DNA of 64,000 nucleotides from JASHPR01 sp963833885 (GTDB taxonomy: Bacteria; Actinomycetota; Actinomycetes; Streptosporangiales; Streptosporangiaceae): positions 1 to 64,000 of the forward strand of contig CAWHZU010000003.1 of assembly GCA_963833885.1 (NCBI GenBank). Direction: 5' to 3'. The notes under the pieces were generated by a model. It saw only the letters and a program-made list of their open reading frames with translations, made no database searches and was not told where the DNA came from. Below, piece by piece: positions 1-8,989 of this stretch. A program made the translations under genes and the position numbers. Every line of letters begins with the position of its first letter. The stretch's first letter is position 1.

Positions 1-67
1 CCGGGCAGGCGGCAGCGGCCGGTGGCGCGCCAGCGCTGGCGGGCTGGTGGTTACGGTCAGCGGCGGG

Positions 68-1039
68 TCAGGCGGTGGCGGCCTGGAGTTCGCCGGTGTC
101 GGGGTTGATGGCTTCGATGGCTACTTTGTAGCCGAGGCGTTGCAGGCTTTTGACGTGGTTGCGGGCCTGGCGGCGGACATGCATGCGCTGTTCGTAGTAG
201 TCCGGGCCGAGGTCCTGGTAGCTCGCGGCGGGGTCCGACAGCAGGGCGTGGATGTGGGTGAGCATCGAGTTGCCGGTGGCGACGAGGGCTTTCTTCTTGG
301 GCATCCGCCGGGTTAGCCGGCGGTATTTCGCGCCGAGGAAGGACTGGGTGCGCCCGGCGCTGATGGTGGCCTCGCCGAGGGCGGCGCCCAGGTAGGGGTT
401 GCCGCGGCCGGTAGTGTTGCTGCCCTTGCGCTTGCCGGCGGACTGGCGGATCTGGGGGGACCATTTCGCCCAGGAGACCAGGTGGGCGGCGGTGGAGAAC
501 ACCGTCATATCGACGCCGATCTCGGCGATGATGTCCTGGGCGCCGACCGGGCCGATGCCGGGCACGGCGTCGAGCTGGCCGGCCTGGTGCAGGTACGGGG
601 CGGTCAGTTTCTCGATGGTGGCGGTGAGCGTCTGGATCTGGGCGGTGTAGTGGTCGATGGCGGCCAGCATCATTGCCAGCACCGCGGCGTGCTCGGCGGT
701 GAAGAACGAGCAGTCCAGCGCCTGTTCCAGGCGGGCGATCTTGCCGCGCATGGTGCCGCGGGCCAGCTGGGCCAGGGCCCTGGGGTCGCGCTGGCCGGCG
801 GCGATCGCGTCCAGCATGTCCCGGCCCGAGACCCCGTGGATGTCAGAGATCACGCTGGACAGTTTCAGGTGCCCGTCTTCTAGCAGCTTCTCCACCCGCT
901 GTTTCTCGGCGGTGCGGGCCTGGGTGAGGTGCCGGCGGTAGCGGGTGTGGGTGCGCAGCCGGCGGATCGGCTCAGGGGGCACGAAGCTGGAGGCGACTGT
1001 GCCCCGCTCGGTGATCCTGGCGAGCCAGACCGAGTCGGC
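68..1039 (-). pseudogene. IS110-family transposase, C-terminal piece
   Basis: This is the third piece of a split IS110-family DEDD transposase, about 323 residues. It opens in frame with DSVWLARITERG and FVPPEPIRRLRTHTRYRR. It then carries the coiled-coil linker and the transposase_20 region (GIGPVGAQDIIAEIGVDM, VSWAKWSPQIRQSAGKR). The catalytic serine of that family lies in this half. The N-terminal RuvC-like part is absent here and lies at 9719-9949, with a linking 34 codons at 4894-4995. The three pieces join in frame to roughly 434 residues, a normal length for the family. The gene cannot be expressed as one protein while the inserted elements remain. Family assignment is secure from the sequence; loss of function is inferred. 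Confidence 0.9.
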
Positions 1040-1051
1040 CGGTCTTCTCGA

Positions 1052-3567
1052 CTAAGATGATCTGAGTGCGGGGGGGGTGGCGGGGTGGTGATTGGCGGCG
1101 GCGGCGCGGCGAAGGCGGGCATGCCGAGGTTGATGGTGGCGCTGCGCCGGGCGGTGATCTGGTCCATCTGGGCGAGCTTGTGGCTGGCGCCGGCGAGGCT
1201 GATTTTGAGGCCCTCGGCTTCGCCGTGCCACCGGGCTTGACTCGGCTTCGGCGATGCGGTCGGCGAGGTTGTTGCAGATCTGGGCCAGGCGGGAACGCTG
1301 GGCGGGGTCGGGGCGCAGCAGCGGGCAGCGCAGGCAGCGTGCTCGTGGATGCAGGGGGTGTCGTAGGAGCGGCCGCAGTCGCCGAGGGCGACCTGGCGGC
1401 GTTCGAAGTGGCCGAGTGAACTCTGCCCATTCCTCGTCGGTGGGGACGCGGTATTCCTGTGATGGGCGCAGGGAGCGGCGGCGGGCGATGAATGCGCGGT
1501 GGCCGTTGATGACCTCCTCGGGGTAGACGGCCTTGTAGCCCATGGTGGTGTTGATGTCGCGGTGCCCGGCGACGAGCTGGGCGATGTGCGGTGGCATCCC
1601 GTGCAGGATCGCGTCGGTGATGAAAAGCCGTCGGAAGTCGTGGAAGGTGTAGCGCAGCGGCCGGCCGCCGGCGTCTTGACCCGATCGCGGCGAGCGCGTG
1701 GTCGAGGTAGCTGCGCAGCGCGGTCTCGGAGACGGGCCGGTCCTCGAGCCGGCCGCGGTGCTGGAACAGCAGCGGCATCGGCGGGTTGTAGACGCGCTCG
1801 TTCTTGTCGTAGGACACGACCAGCGGCACGGCTGGCCCGGCCCGGCGGATCCGGTGCATGATCGCCGACAGCACGTCGGCGAGTTCGGGGCTGATGACGA
1901 GAAGCCGCTCGGCGTCGGTCTTGGAGGGAGTGATCTGCAGCAGGGGGATCAGCTCGCCGGTGGCGGGCAGCCGGTACTGGATGAGGCTGTGGTGGGACAG
2001 CTCGGTCAGTTCCTCGATGCGGATGCCGGTGTGGCGCAGTACCTCGACCATCGCCCAGGTCCAGAACGCGCGGTGTTCTTCGAAGGTCAGGTCCCGGCGC
2101 TTGCCGGTGGCCGGGTCCTCGGCCCAGATCCGGCCGGTTGTCTCGGTCTTCATCACTGGCCGGCGCAGCGTCTGCCCGCCGGCGGTGAACGGCGCGCCGG
2201 CAGCGGTGCCGGCCGCGGCCTGCAGCCGCTGGGCTGCGGCGGTGCGCTGGGCGTCGGCCCAGGCGGTGAGGGCGGGCAGGACCGGCAGCCGTTCACGTGT
2301 CCGTTGATCCATCCGGGACTTGCGCCGGGACCGGTCCTTCTTGTGGGAGACGTCGCTGGCGCTGACGGGGCAGCGCACGGCGTGCGGTCCCCAGCGGGCC
2401 GGGTCATCATCGGCCCATTCGGCGATGTCGAGGTAGAAGGCCCGGACCGCGGTCAGCACGCTGCGGCCGTCCAGCCGGGCCGTCACCGTGTGGACGCCCC
2501 GGCCATCGGCGGCTGTGGTCGTGGTCCTGGTCATCACGCGCTGCTTCCACGCAGCGGCGACGTCGCGGGAGAGCTTCAGCGAGTCGATGCCGGGATGGTG
2601 AGCTTCGAGATCGGCCCAGAAAAGCTTGCCGAGCAGGTAGGCGAAATGCTGCAGCGAGGAGAAGTCCACCGACGGCTGACGCTCGCGCAGGTAATCGACG
2701 AGCACGTCGCGGACCGGCTCGCTGGCGATGCGGTAGCGGTCGATCAGTTGCTCGCACGTCGGCTGCCCGCGGCCGGAGAACACCCGCATCGCCGCCGGCG
2801 CGCCGGGGCCGAACGCGTCCCGGGCACGCAGCAGCTGGTAGAAGAACGGGCTGCTGGCATGCTGGTCGTCCCGGTGCGCGTCCGGCCGGCGATCTCCAGC
2901 AGTTGCACGCAGTCACCGACGGTGATGGCGTCGACGCAGCCGCCTTTAGCCGCGATGATGACAGCGATCTTGCTGAGCGCGGCCAGCTGGCCATACGATC
3001 CGGCGGCTCCTGACTGGCACAACGCGGCCAGCTCCGCGAATGCCTTCGGGTCGCGGATGCGGGCCATCTCGGCGGCCAGGTTGCGCGGCGCCGACGGGCA
3101 CCGCAGCAGCCAGCCGATACCAGGCCGGATCACGTCAGCGCCGATCAGCACCAGCAGCCCGGCACCGGCATGAGGCGCGGGCCTTGACGGCCGGCCGACG
3201 TCCCGGCGCGGCCTGCCTTCCGGGCCGTGATCAACTCCCGCCAGTCGCCGCAGTTTTCAGCGCCGCTGGCCAGCCACCGGTCCTGCCAGCTGTCTCCGGG
3301 CTGGGCTTCCAGCCAGTTCACCACGGCGACAAGGCCCAGCCGCCGGCCTTGCTGACTGGCCGGATTATCCAGCGCGAACGGCGGCGCCAGCAGCCGGGCC
3401 AGCACCTGCTGCCGCGCGGCCAGGGTCGCCGGCCACGACAGGGTGGCGGGCCGGGGCGGGAACCGGATCAGCAGCTCCGCGCCGGTGCCCCCGGCCGGCA
3501 GCGGGACGCCAGCCCTGCCCAGGACGGGCACCACACAGCCCGCCGGAAGCGGGTGAGCCGCAGTCAC
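1052..3567 (-). pseudogene. Second tyrosine recombinase, multiply frameshifted
   Basis: This gene starts with GTG inside the stop of the upstream recombinase (GTGA overlap) and would encode about 800 residues. Readable blocks fall in different frames: an N-terminal region (PLPAGCVVPVLGRAGVPLPA), then VLIGADVIRPGIGWLLRC, then the long central block from SSPFFYQLLRARDAFG to SETALRSYLDH. After these come the catalytic block RYTFHDFRRLFITDA with GHRDINTTMGYKAVYPEE, and a Cys/His-rich tail (CIHEHACLRCPLLRPD). Frame changes are needed near 3165, 2865, 1680 and 1410. H-x-x-R and a GHxxxxTTxxY box identify a tyrosine recombinase. With at least four shifts it is almost certainly dead unless the assembly is faulty here. 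Confidence 0.75.
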
Positions 3568-4820
3568 AGCACGTCCTTGCCGAACAGGACCTGCAGGCTC
3601 TCGGCCCGGTACTCCGGCGCCAGTCCCGTGGCGCCGTGGTGGCGCTGCCGCGCGTGGAAGGCCAGCACCGTCTCGATGACGTCGCCGGGTAGCGGGTTGA
3701 GGTACCGCTGGGTCGTGGACAGGTGGGCATGGCCCATGACCCACTGCAGGTCGGTCAGCGGCATAGCCGGGTCACTGGCCATCCGGTAGGCCGCTGAATG
3801 ACGCAGGTCATGCAGCGACCAGTTCGCGCCCATCGCGGCGCTGGCCCGGGTGAACATCAGCCGGGCCGCGTCGTAAGTCAGCGCACGGAACGGACGCCGC
3901 AGCGTCCACCACAGCGGCTGATCCCGCCCAGCGGGGATCAGCCCGCGCATCTGAGCCTGATACAACCGCAGCCACACGAACGCATCCGGGGAGGCGGGCA
4001 GCTGCTGCAGCTGCCGTGTCCCCTTGCGGATCACCGTGATCAGCTGCTGTCCCGGATCGGCATCGGCGGCCGTCGCGCCCAGCAGCTCGGAAGCTCGCGC
4101 CCCGGTCGACACCCAGAACGCCACCAGCGCCCGGTCCCGGTGCGAGCCCAGCAACGCGAACAACTCGCCGAACCTCTCATCCGGGATCTGCCGCGGCACC
4201 CGCCGCGGAGCCTTCGGCCGGTACCGCCCGGCGCGCTCGCCAGCGAAGGGCTGCATCGGGTTGTGATGGGCGTTCGCCCGGCTGCCCCGCCGGCTCCTGG
4301 CCAGCGGGAACGGATTGACCATCGGCCCGGTGCCAGCCTCCAGATGGAACCCGTAAAAGCCGCGCAGCACGCTCTCGCAATGGACCACCGTCGCCGTCGC
4401 GTAACCCCGGCCCGGCGACCGCTTGCCAGTCACCGGATTCGGCGTCCCCGGCGCCGCCGCAGCGCTTCCAGGTGCTCCGCCGCCGGGATACCGCCAGTGC
4501 GGCCGGGCCGGCTTATCGCACAACCCGATCCAGCAGCAGAAGTCCCGGGCCTCGACACTGGTCGCCTGATCCCAGCCGACCCCCGTCGCCCACAGGAACC
4601 GCCACCAGCGCAACAGATCCATTCCATACGACCGGTGCGTCGCCGCAGGGCGCCCGCACGCAGCCAGCTCCCGGAAGAACTCCGCCGCCGGGACGACCAC
4701 CCCACCACCGGCATCAACCAGCCGGAACGGCTCGAAAAGATCCCCGGTCGCCTCAAGCGACCCAAGCAGCGGCACCACCAGCCGCGACAGATCCCGCGGC
4801 ACTTCCCCGTCCGTGATCAT
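3564..4820 (-). CDS. Tyrosine recombinase/integrase of the two-recombinase element
   Basis: This 418-residue protein has a complete tyrosine-recombinase catalytic set. Arg242 lies in STGARASELLG, a basic beta-hairpin lies around Lys266, His337-x-x-Arg340 in LHDLRHSAAYRM, His364 in MGHAHLSTT, and the nucleophile is Tyr373. The N-terminal 150 residues form the SAM-like core-binding part. It would cut and join DNA through a 3'-phosphotyrosine, mobilising the element between 1040 and 4893. It starts about 75 bp inside the element edge and overlaps the next recombinase by GTGA, so the two were one operon. It is the only intact recombinase in the nest; its partner is broken, so mobility is doubtful. 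Confidence 0.85.
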   Translation of the reverse strand: MITDGEVPRDLSRLVVPLLGSLEATGDLFEPFRLVDAGGGVVVPAAEFFRELAACGRPAATHRSYGMDLLRWWRFLWATGVGWDQATSVEARDFCCWIGLCDKPARPHWRYPGGGAPGSAAAAPGTPNPVTGKRSPGRGYATATVVHCESVLRGFYGFHLEAGTGPMVNPFPLARSRRGSRANAHHNPMQPFAGERAGRYRPKAPRRVPRQIPDERFGELFALLGSHRDRALVAFWVSTGARASELLGATAADADPGQQLITVIRKGTRQLQQLPASPDAFVWLRLYQAQMRGLIPAGRDQPLWWTLRRPFRALTYDAARLMFTRASAAMGANWSLHDLRHSAAYRMASDPAMPLTDLQWVMGHAHLSTTQRYLNPLPGDVIETVLAFHARQRHHGATGLAPEYRAESLQVLFGKDVL

Positions 4821-4893
4821 GATCAGCGAACGTAGCCACCCAGCTCGCGACCTGTCGGCTCACCAGCCAAAGCCCTTCCCGTAGTTCGGTTAA

Positions 4894-4995
4894 CACGTCG
4901 GTCTTGGGCAGGCCGGGCAGCGCCTTGACCTGCGCGGCGTTGTACAGCTGGCAGTCGAACCCGCGCGATTCGAGCAGGAAGAACACCGGTTTCCA
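4894..4995 (-). pseudogene. IS110-family transposase, middle piece (34 codons)
   Basis: Reading on the minus strand from 4995 gives WKPVFFLLESRGFDCQLYNA followed by AQVKALPGLPKTDV. This is the segment joining the GDY end of the N-terminal piece to the ADSVWL start of the C-terminal piece in IS110 transposases, and it contains the third catalytic Asp (KTD). A group II intron abuts it on the upstream side and a recombinase element on the downstream side. It has no start or stop of its own. Confidence 0.9.
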
Positions 4996-4998
4996 GTC

Positions 4999-5033
4999 GG
5001 GTAGCGGCGGCGCGTTGCCGCGCCGCCGCCCCC
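4999..5033 (-). ncRNA. Group II intron domain VI with bulged branch-point A
   Basis: A GC-rich hairpin (GCGGCGGCGCG paired with CGCGCCGCCGC around a GCAA loop) follows domain V. The 3' strand has an unpaired TA between the stem and the terminal CCC pairings. That A (complement of 5002) is the seventh nucleotide from the 3' splice site at 4996, which is where the lariat branch point is expected. Confidence 0.8.
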
Positions 5034-5036
5034 TCG

Positions 5037-5071
5037 GAACCGGCCATGCCCGCTTTCCAGGCAACCGGCTC
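5037..5071 (-). ncRNA. Group II intron domain V
   Basis: On the minus strand this 35-nt hairpin starts GAGCCGGTTGCC, has a GAAA tetraloop and closes with GGCCGGTTC. It matches the canonical domain V, including the catalytic AGC triad at its base. It lies 26 nt downstream of the maturase stop, the expected position. This is the most diagnostic element of the intron ribozyme. Confidence 0.9.
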
Positions 5072-5097
5072 GGGCAAGCCCAAAGGCGTGCATTGGG

Positions 5098-6120
5098 TCA
5101 GGTCTGCGGAAGTGCTGGTCCACCGCTGTCGCCGTCTGGGAGGCGGCGTCGGCAGTGGGTGTGGATGAGGCTGAGCACGGCGGGTCCGTCTTGGGTCCTG
5201 GGCCGCGCGTCGACGGTGATCGCCTGGTGGCGGGTCGCTACGCGGACGGCTGTGATCCACTGTTCCCATTCGTCGGGGTGTTGTGGTTCTCGGTCGGCAT
5301 GCAGGAGCAGTTGCCCGCAGAGCGGGCAGCGTCCCCGCTGCCGCTGAAGTAGCCGCAGCCGGGACGGGTCGAGCGGGGGTGTCCCGCGTCGCCGCCGGGC
5401 TGCCCAGTAGCTGGCCAGGGCCGGGTCGTCGGGTGAGGCCCAGCCCTTCACCAGCGTGTGCCGGGTGATCTTCGTCCAGGCGAACTTGAGGAGGTAGGCG
5501 CCGCTGTCGCGGTCACCGAACACCCACCGGTCGCGCCTGGCTGGGACGAATCTGCCGAAGTACTTGCGGACGATCCAGCGTTTCCCCTTGTGAGGGTGGG
5601 TCCAGTTCGCCCACTTGTAGGTCAGCTTCCACATGTGGTCGTCCAGTGCGTCGAACACCTTGGAGGACACGCAGTGCCGATAGTAGGCCGACCAGCCCCG
5701 GATGATCGGATTCAGCCGGATGAGGACCATCTGCGCGTTATGCCCGCGCAGGGCTTTCATCTCGGCGGTCAGCCTTGCCTTGATCCGTTTCACGGCCGCC
5801 TTGCTCGGCTTGATCAGCAGCTTGCCGCGGTAGCGCCTGACGCTGAACCCCAAGAAGTCCACCCCATCATCGAGGCGGACGATGCGGGTCTTGTCCTGGT
5901 TGAAGACCAGACCCCGGGGTCGCAGCCACGCGGCCAGCCGCGCCTGGACCTGCTGCGCCTGTTCACGCGAGTGGCACAGGGCGAGCGCGTCGTCGGCGTA
6001 GCGGATCAGCACAGGTGAGCCCGGTCTTGCCGTTCCGGCGTTGCTGCCGGTGGTGATGTACCGGACTCCGGCGGCCTCTTCCATCCCATGCAGGACCACG
6101 TTCATCAGGACGGGGCTGAT
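5098..6120 (-). pseudogene. ltrA: Group II intron reverse transcriptase/maturase, C-terminal part with HNH
   Basis: This is the downstream 340 codons of the intron-encoded protein, beginning ISPVLMNVVLHGMEE. It holds the RT active site IRYADDALALCHS, the thumb/maturase X domain (HNAQMVLIRLNPIIRGWSAY, YWAARRRRGTPPLDP) and a C-terminal HNH-type zinc endonuclease region (CPLCGQ, ITVDARPRTQD, THCRRRL). The upstream 241 codons lie at 8267-8989. The serine-recombinase transposon at 6121-8266 splits the gene at QGGV|ISP, and removing it restores a 581-residue protein in frame. The two halves are each open and free of stops, which suggests a recent insertion. Confidence 0.9.
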
Positions 6121-6139
6121 CACGCCCCCAACGCAATGG
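6121..6139 (+). repeat. Left terminal inverted repeat of the serine-recombinase transposon
   Basis: CACGCCCCCAACGCAATGG, followed by GCAACTTTTGC. It is a perfect 19-bp inverted match to 8246-8264. It begins exactly where the maturase reading frame breaks. Confidence 0.9.
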
Positions 6140-6237
6140 GCAACTTTTGCTTTGACGTCACGCTGAGCTACCGGCGGCTGGAGCTGCCGCGGCGCGTTCC
6201 GGCCGGGTTGTGACATGCAGGGTAGTATGTTAATGGC

Positions 6238-6579
6238 ATGGCTGGTGACCGGGCTCGTGCTGGTGAGTATGCCGAGCGGATCAACGCTGCTGCTGACCTG
6301 GCAGAGGCTGGTGTCCCGGTGGCTGAGGCTGCCCGGCTGCTGGCGGGCCGGTTCGGCTGCTCGCAGCGGCAGGCCCGCCGTTATGCAGAGCGCGCGGCGC
6401 TGGCTGGGCGCGTGGATGTGCCGCAGGCGACGTCGGTGTTCACGGTCAAGCTCCCAGCCGGGCTGGGGGCTGCTGTCCGCGAGCATGCCAGGGCGACGGG
6501 GCGGACGATCTCCGCCGTGGTGGCAGAGGCGCTGGAGGAGTTCCTGGCGCGGAGCCGCAGAGAGCATCCGCGCAGGTGA
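6238..6579 (+). CDS. Small DNA-binding-type protein of the serine-recombinase transposon
   Basis: This is a 113-residue protein. The first half (VPVAEAARLLAGRFGCSQRQARRYAERA) looks like a helix-turn-helix. The second half (TSVFTVKLPAGLGAAVREHARATGRTISAVVAEALEEFL) looks like a ribbon-helix-helix domain with a short beta strand and two helices. Its stop overlaps the next start as GTGA, and the serine recombinase follows within 130 bp, so the three were an operon. A role as accessory or regulatory protein for recombination is inferred from position. The reading frame is intact although the recombinase is not. Confidence 0.7.
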   Translation: MAGDRARAGEYAERINAAADLAEAGVPVAEAARLLAGRFGCSQRQARRYAERAALAGRVDVPQATSVFTVKLPAGLGAAVREHARATGRTISAVVAEALEEFLARSRREHPRR

Positions 6580-6830
6580 ACGACCGGGCTGTTGATACGG
6601 CGTTCGTCTTCGACCGCCACGCGGCTGCGGATTTGTCAGTGGCTTACGCCATTCTCGTGCCAGCACGGCGGGCCCGTATCCGGGCAGGCCAGGAAGGAAG
6701 GCCGCCCCGTGACGAGCGCGGCGATCTATGCCCGGGTGTCGAGCGCCCGGCAGAAGAAGGACCAGACGATCGGGTCGCAGACCGCGGCGCTGCGCGTCCA
6801 CGCCGGGCAGCTGGGGGTGGAGCTGCCTGA
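6576..6830 (+). CDS. Short overlapping gene between DNA-binding protein and serine recombinase
   Basis: GTG start overlaps the upstream stop (GTGA). The start reads MNDRAVDTAFVFDRHAAADL then SVAYAILVPARRARIRAG, which is more protein-like than the out-of-frame tail that follows. The tail overlaps the recombinase start at 6709 by about 120 nt. I do not recognise a family. The original product may have been only some 45 residues, with the present long tail caused by loss of its stop. Confidence 0.4.
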   Translation: MNDRAVDTAFVFDRHAAADLSVAYAILVPARRARIRAGQEGRPPRDERGDLCPGVERPAEEGPDDRVADRGAARPRRAAGGGAA

Positions 6831-8264
6831 GGAGTGGGTGTTCGAGGACGAGGGGCACTCGGGGGCGACGCTGGTGCGGCCCGCGCTGGAGCGGCTGCGG
6901 GACGTGGTCGCCGGGGTCGGCGTCGATGTGGTGCTGTGTTACTCCCCGGACCGCCTTGCCCGCAAGTTCGCCTACCAGGCGCTGCTGATCGAGGAGTTCG
7001 CCCGCGCCGGCACCAGGGTAAGGGTGAAGGGAAGAAGCTGATGGTGCGTTAGGGCTGTTGCGAGTCGAGAAAGCCCAGGGAGAGGTAGGGCGGAGGAGGG
7101 GGCGGAGGACGTTGGGCGGGCGTGGCACGCTACATCAGACGCGGACAGCGGCGCGGACGAGATCACGGCATGAGGCGGCGATCGCGCGAGATGTCGCGCA
7201 ACGACGACGGCGCCCATCGCGACCTGGCCGCTGGCACCAGCGAGAACGTCCCGGAGGCAAGGCCCGCTGGGACCGGTCGGTGGTCTGGGGCATGCTGCGC
7301 AACCCCGCTTACGCTGGCACCGCGGTGTTCGGCAAGACACAGGTCCTGCAGGAGCAGCCAGGGCTGAACCGCCGGGCCCGCCTGGAGGGCCGCACCACAC
7401 CACGGGCGTTCAAGACCGTCGACCGGCCCCGCGAGGACTGGATCGCGATTCCCGTCCCCGCCATCGTGACCGCCGCGACGTTCGAGCGGGCCGCCCGGCG
7501 CCTTGAGGACAACAAGCGGTTCGCCTCCCGCAGCACCAAGGTCCCCTCCCTGCTCCAGGGCCTGGCCGCATGTTCGGCCTGCGGGTATGGCTACTACCGG
7601 ACCTCGACCCGCACCACGAACAAGAAGATCTACTACTACCGGTGCCTGGGGTCTGATGACTACCGCTACGAAGGCGGGCGGGTCTGCGGCAACAAGCCGG
7701 TCCGCGCCGACTACCTCGACACCGCCGTCTGGGACCACATCACCGGCCTGCTCGCTGACCCGGCGCTCATCCGGGCCGAGATCGGCAAGCGCCTCCAGCA
7801 GGCCCGCACCAGCGACCCGGCCGCCAGGCAGCGCAACCGGCTGGAACTCGAGACCGCAAAGGCTGCAGCCGCAATCACCCGGATGATCGAGGCGTTCCAG
7901 GAACAACTGATCACCATCGACGAGCTCCGCGCCCGGATGCCCGCCCTGCGGGCCCGCGAAACGAACCTGCGCGGCCAGGCCGCCGCCCTCGATACCCAGC
8001 TCGCCGACCGCGACGCCTACCTCAAACTCGCCGATGACCTGGAAGGCTTCCTCGCCCAGCTCCGCGGCAACAGCCACGACGCGAGCACCACCGAACGCCA
8101 GCGCGTGCTGCGGCTGCTGGTCAAAGACGTTCTCATCGGACCCGAGAAGGTCACCATCCGGCACCGCATCCCCATCCGGGAACGCACCACCGGCGACAAA
8201 GAACCCACCAGTGCTGACACGGAGGGTGACCATGCGGCAAGTTATCCATTGCGTTGGGGGCGTG
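6709..8264 (+). pseudogene. Large serine recombinase, decayed
   Basis: GTG start at 6709 follows AGGAAGGAAGG. The N-terminal resolvase domain is clear: AAIYARVSSARQKKDQTIGS with the catalytic Ser, then EDEGHSGATLVRPALERLR and YSPDRLARKFAYQ. Near 7030 the frame breaks. Between 7040 and 7260 remnants of the middle appear in different frames (EKAQ; NDDGAHRDLA; SENVP). From KARWDRSVVWGMLRNPAYAG onward it is open again through the recombinase domain, a zinc ribbon (CSACGYGYY...CGNKP) and a long coiled coil. In frame it would read past the element end into antisense maturase (to 8434). Missing middle residues make it inactive. Confidence 0.85.
8246..8264 (-). repeat. Right terminal inverted repeat of the serine-recombinase transposon
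   Basis: On the plus strand CCATTGCGTTGGGGGCGTG, preceded by GTTAT; it is the reverse complement of the left end. The final codons of the recombinase run into it (YPLRWGRG), so the gene reaches the element edge. Confidence 0.9.
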
Positions 8265-8266
8265 GA

Positions 8267-8989
8267 CACCCCGCCCTGTGGGCTGCCCTGCTCGGTCGGA
8301 GCGAACCGGCCCTCGTCGATCACTCCCGCTTTCAGCCACTGCTCGATCCGTCCCCGGGCGGGGAAGGTGCCGAGCTGGACGAGGAGGTAGGAATGATCAA
8401 TGCGGTCGAACGCGGCGGCCAGGTCGCTATCTAGCGCCCACAGGCGCTTGCAGGTCTTTCCCCGTGCGGTCACGAAGACCGCCTGCATTGCGTCCTGGCA
8501 GGAGCGGCCCGGCCGGAACCCATACGACCGGGACTCGAACCGGGCCTCCCACTCGGGCTCCAGCGCCCCCGCCGTCAGGGCTTGCAGCGCCCTGTCGGCG
8601 ATCACGGGAATACCGAGCCCGCGCCGTTTCCCCCCAGCCTTCGGGATGAAGATCCGCTTGACGGGCCTGGGCCTCCACGAGGTTGCGCCGTCCTGGAGCC
8701 AGAAGACAAGCTCTGCCTTCTCCCAGCCGCCCAGCACGATGCGCCCGTCGACCCCGGCCGTCTTACGGCCAGCGTTGATCTCCGTCACCCGCCGCACGCT
8801 CAGTAACGCGTTCGCTCGGGAGCGGAGCATCAGTTTCTGCAGATTACGGACCTTCTTGAGGTCCCCTGCCTTACTCGCCGTGAAGATCCGCTGCCGCAAC
8901 CGCCGTACGTCGTCCTCGGCCCGCCGCCAATCGACGGCGTCCCAGTCCAGAACATCGTCCTCAGGTCCGTTCACCATGATGGTGTCCAA
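8267..8989 (-). pseudogene. ltrA: Group II intron reverse transcriptase/maturase, N-terminal part
   Basis: The first 241 codons of the maturase. RT motifs 0-4 are visible: SVRRVTEINAGRKTAGVDG, VKRIFIPKAGGKRRGLGIP, ESRSYGFRPGRSCQDAM, WALDSDLAAAFDRIDH and EQGSPQGGV. The frame then runs into the inserted transposon. The remaining RT, with YADD, X and HNH, continues at 6120-5098. The start lies about 730 nt into the intron, leaving room for domains I-IV of the ribozyme. Confidence 0.9.

Larger units (their letters stand above)
1040..4893 (-). mobile_element. Two-tyrosine-recombinase element inserted in the IS110 transposase
   Basis: About 3.85 kb separates the KTDV codons of the IS110 transposase (ending at 4894) from its ADSVWL codons (starting at 1039). 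Removing it restores the reading frame exactly, which fixes both ends to within a few bases. It carries an intact tyrosine recombinase and, overlapping its stop by GTGA, a second much-frameshifted one. I see no terminal inverted repeat. The heptamer AAGACCG occurs just outside the left edge and at the inner right edge, as if the element brought target-like sequence with it. The organisation recalls Tn554-type and other multi-recombinase elements that move by tyrosine recombination; that link is inference. Confidence 0.75.
6121..8266 (+). mobile_element. Serine-recombinase transposon with terminal inverted repeats
   Basis: This is a 2.15-kb insertion inside the intron's maturase gene. Both edges carry CACGCCCCCAACGCAATGG as inverted repeats (6121-6139 and 8246-8264), extending imperfectly through an AACTT block. 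The flanking maturase sequence reads ...GGGGTG on one side and ATCAGCCCC on the other, and the element's far end also finishes in GTG, so a 2-3 bp shared core (GTG) is possible. There is no longer target duplication. Cargo is a small DNA-binding-type protein, a short overlapping gene and a decayed large serine recombinase, all on the plus strand, opposite to the maturase. Confidence 0.85.

Noticed and set aside
1698..3173. Long plus-strand open frame (491 codons)
   Set aside because: It is antisense to the second tyrosine recombinase, has no recognisable sequence and reflects high GC codon bias.
7058..8434. Intact 458-codon recombinase starting at 7058
   Set aside because: The first 65 codons are out of frame relative to the family, and the last 50 are antisense maturase sequence beyond the transposon end.
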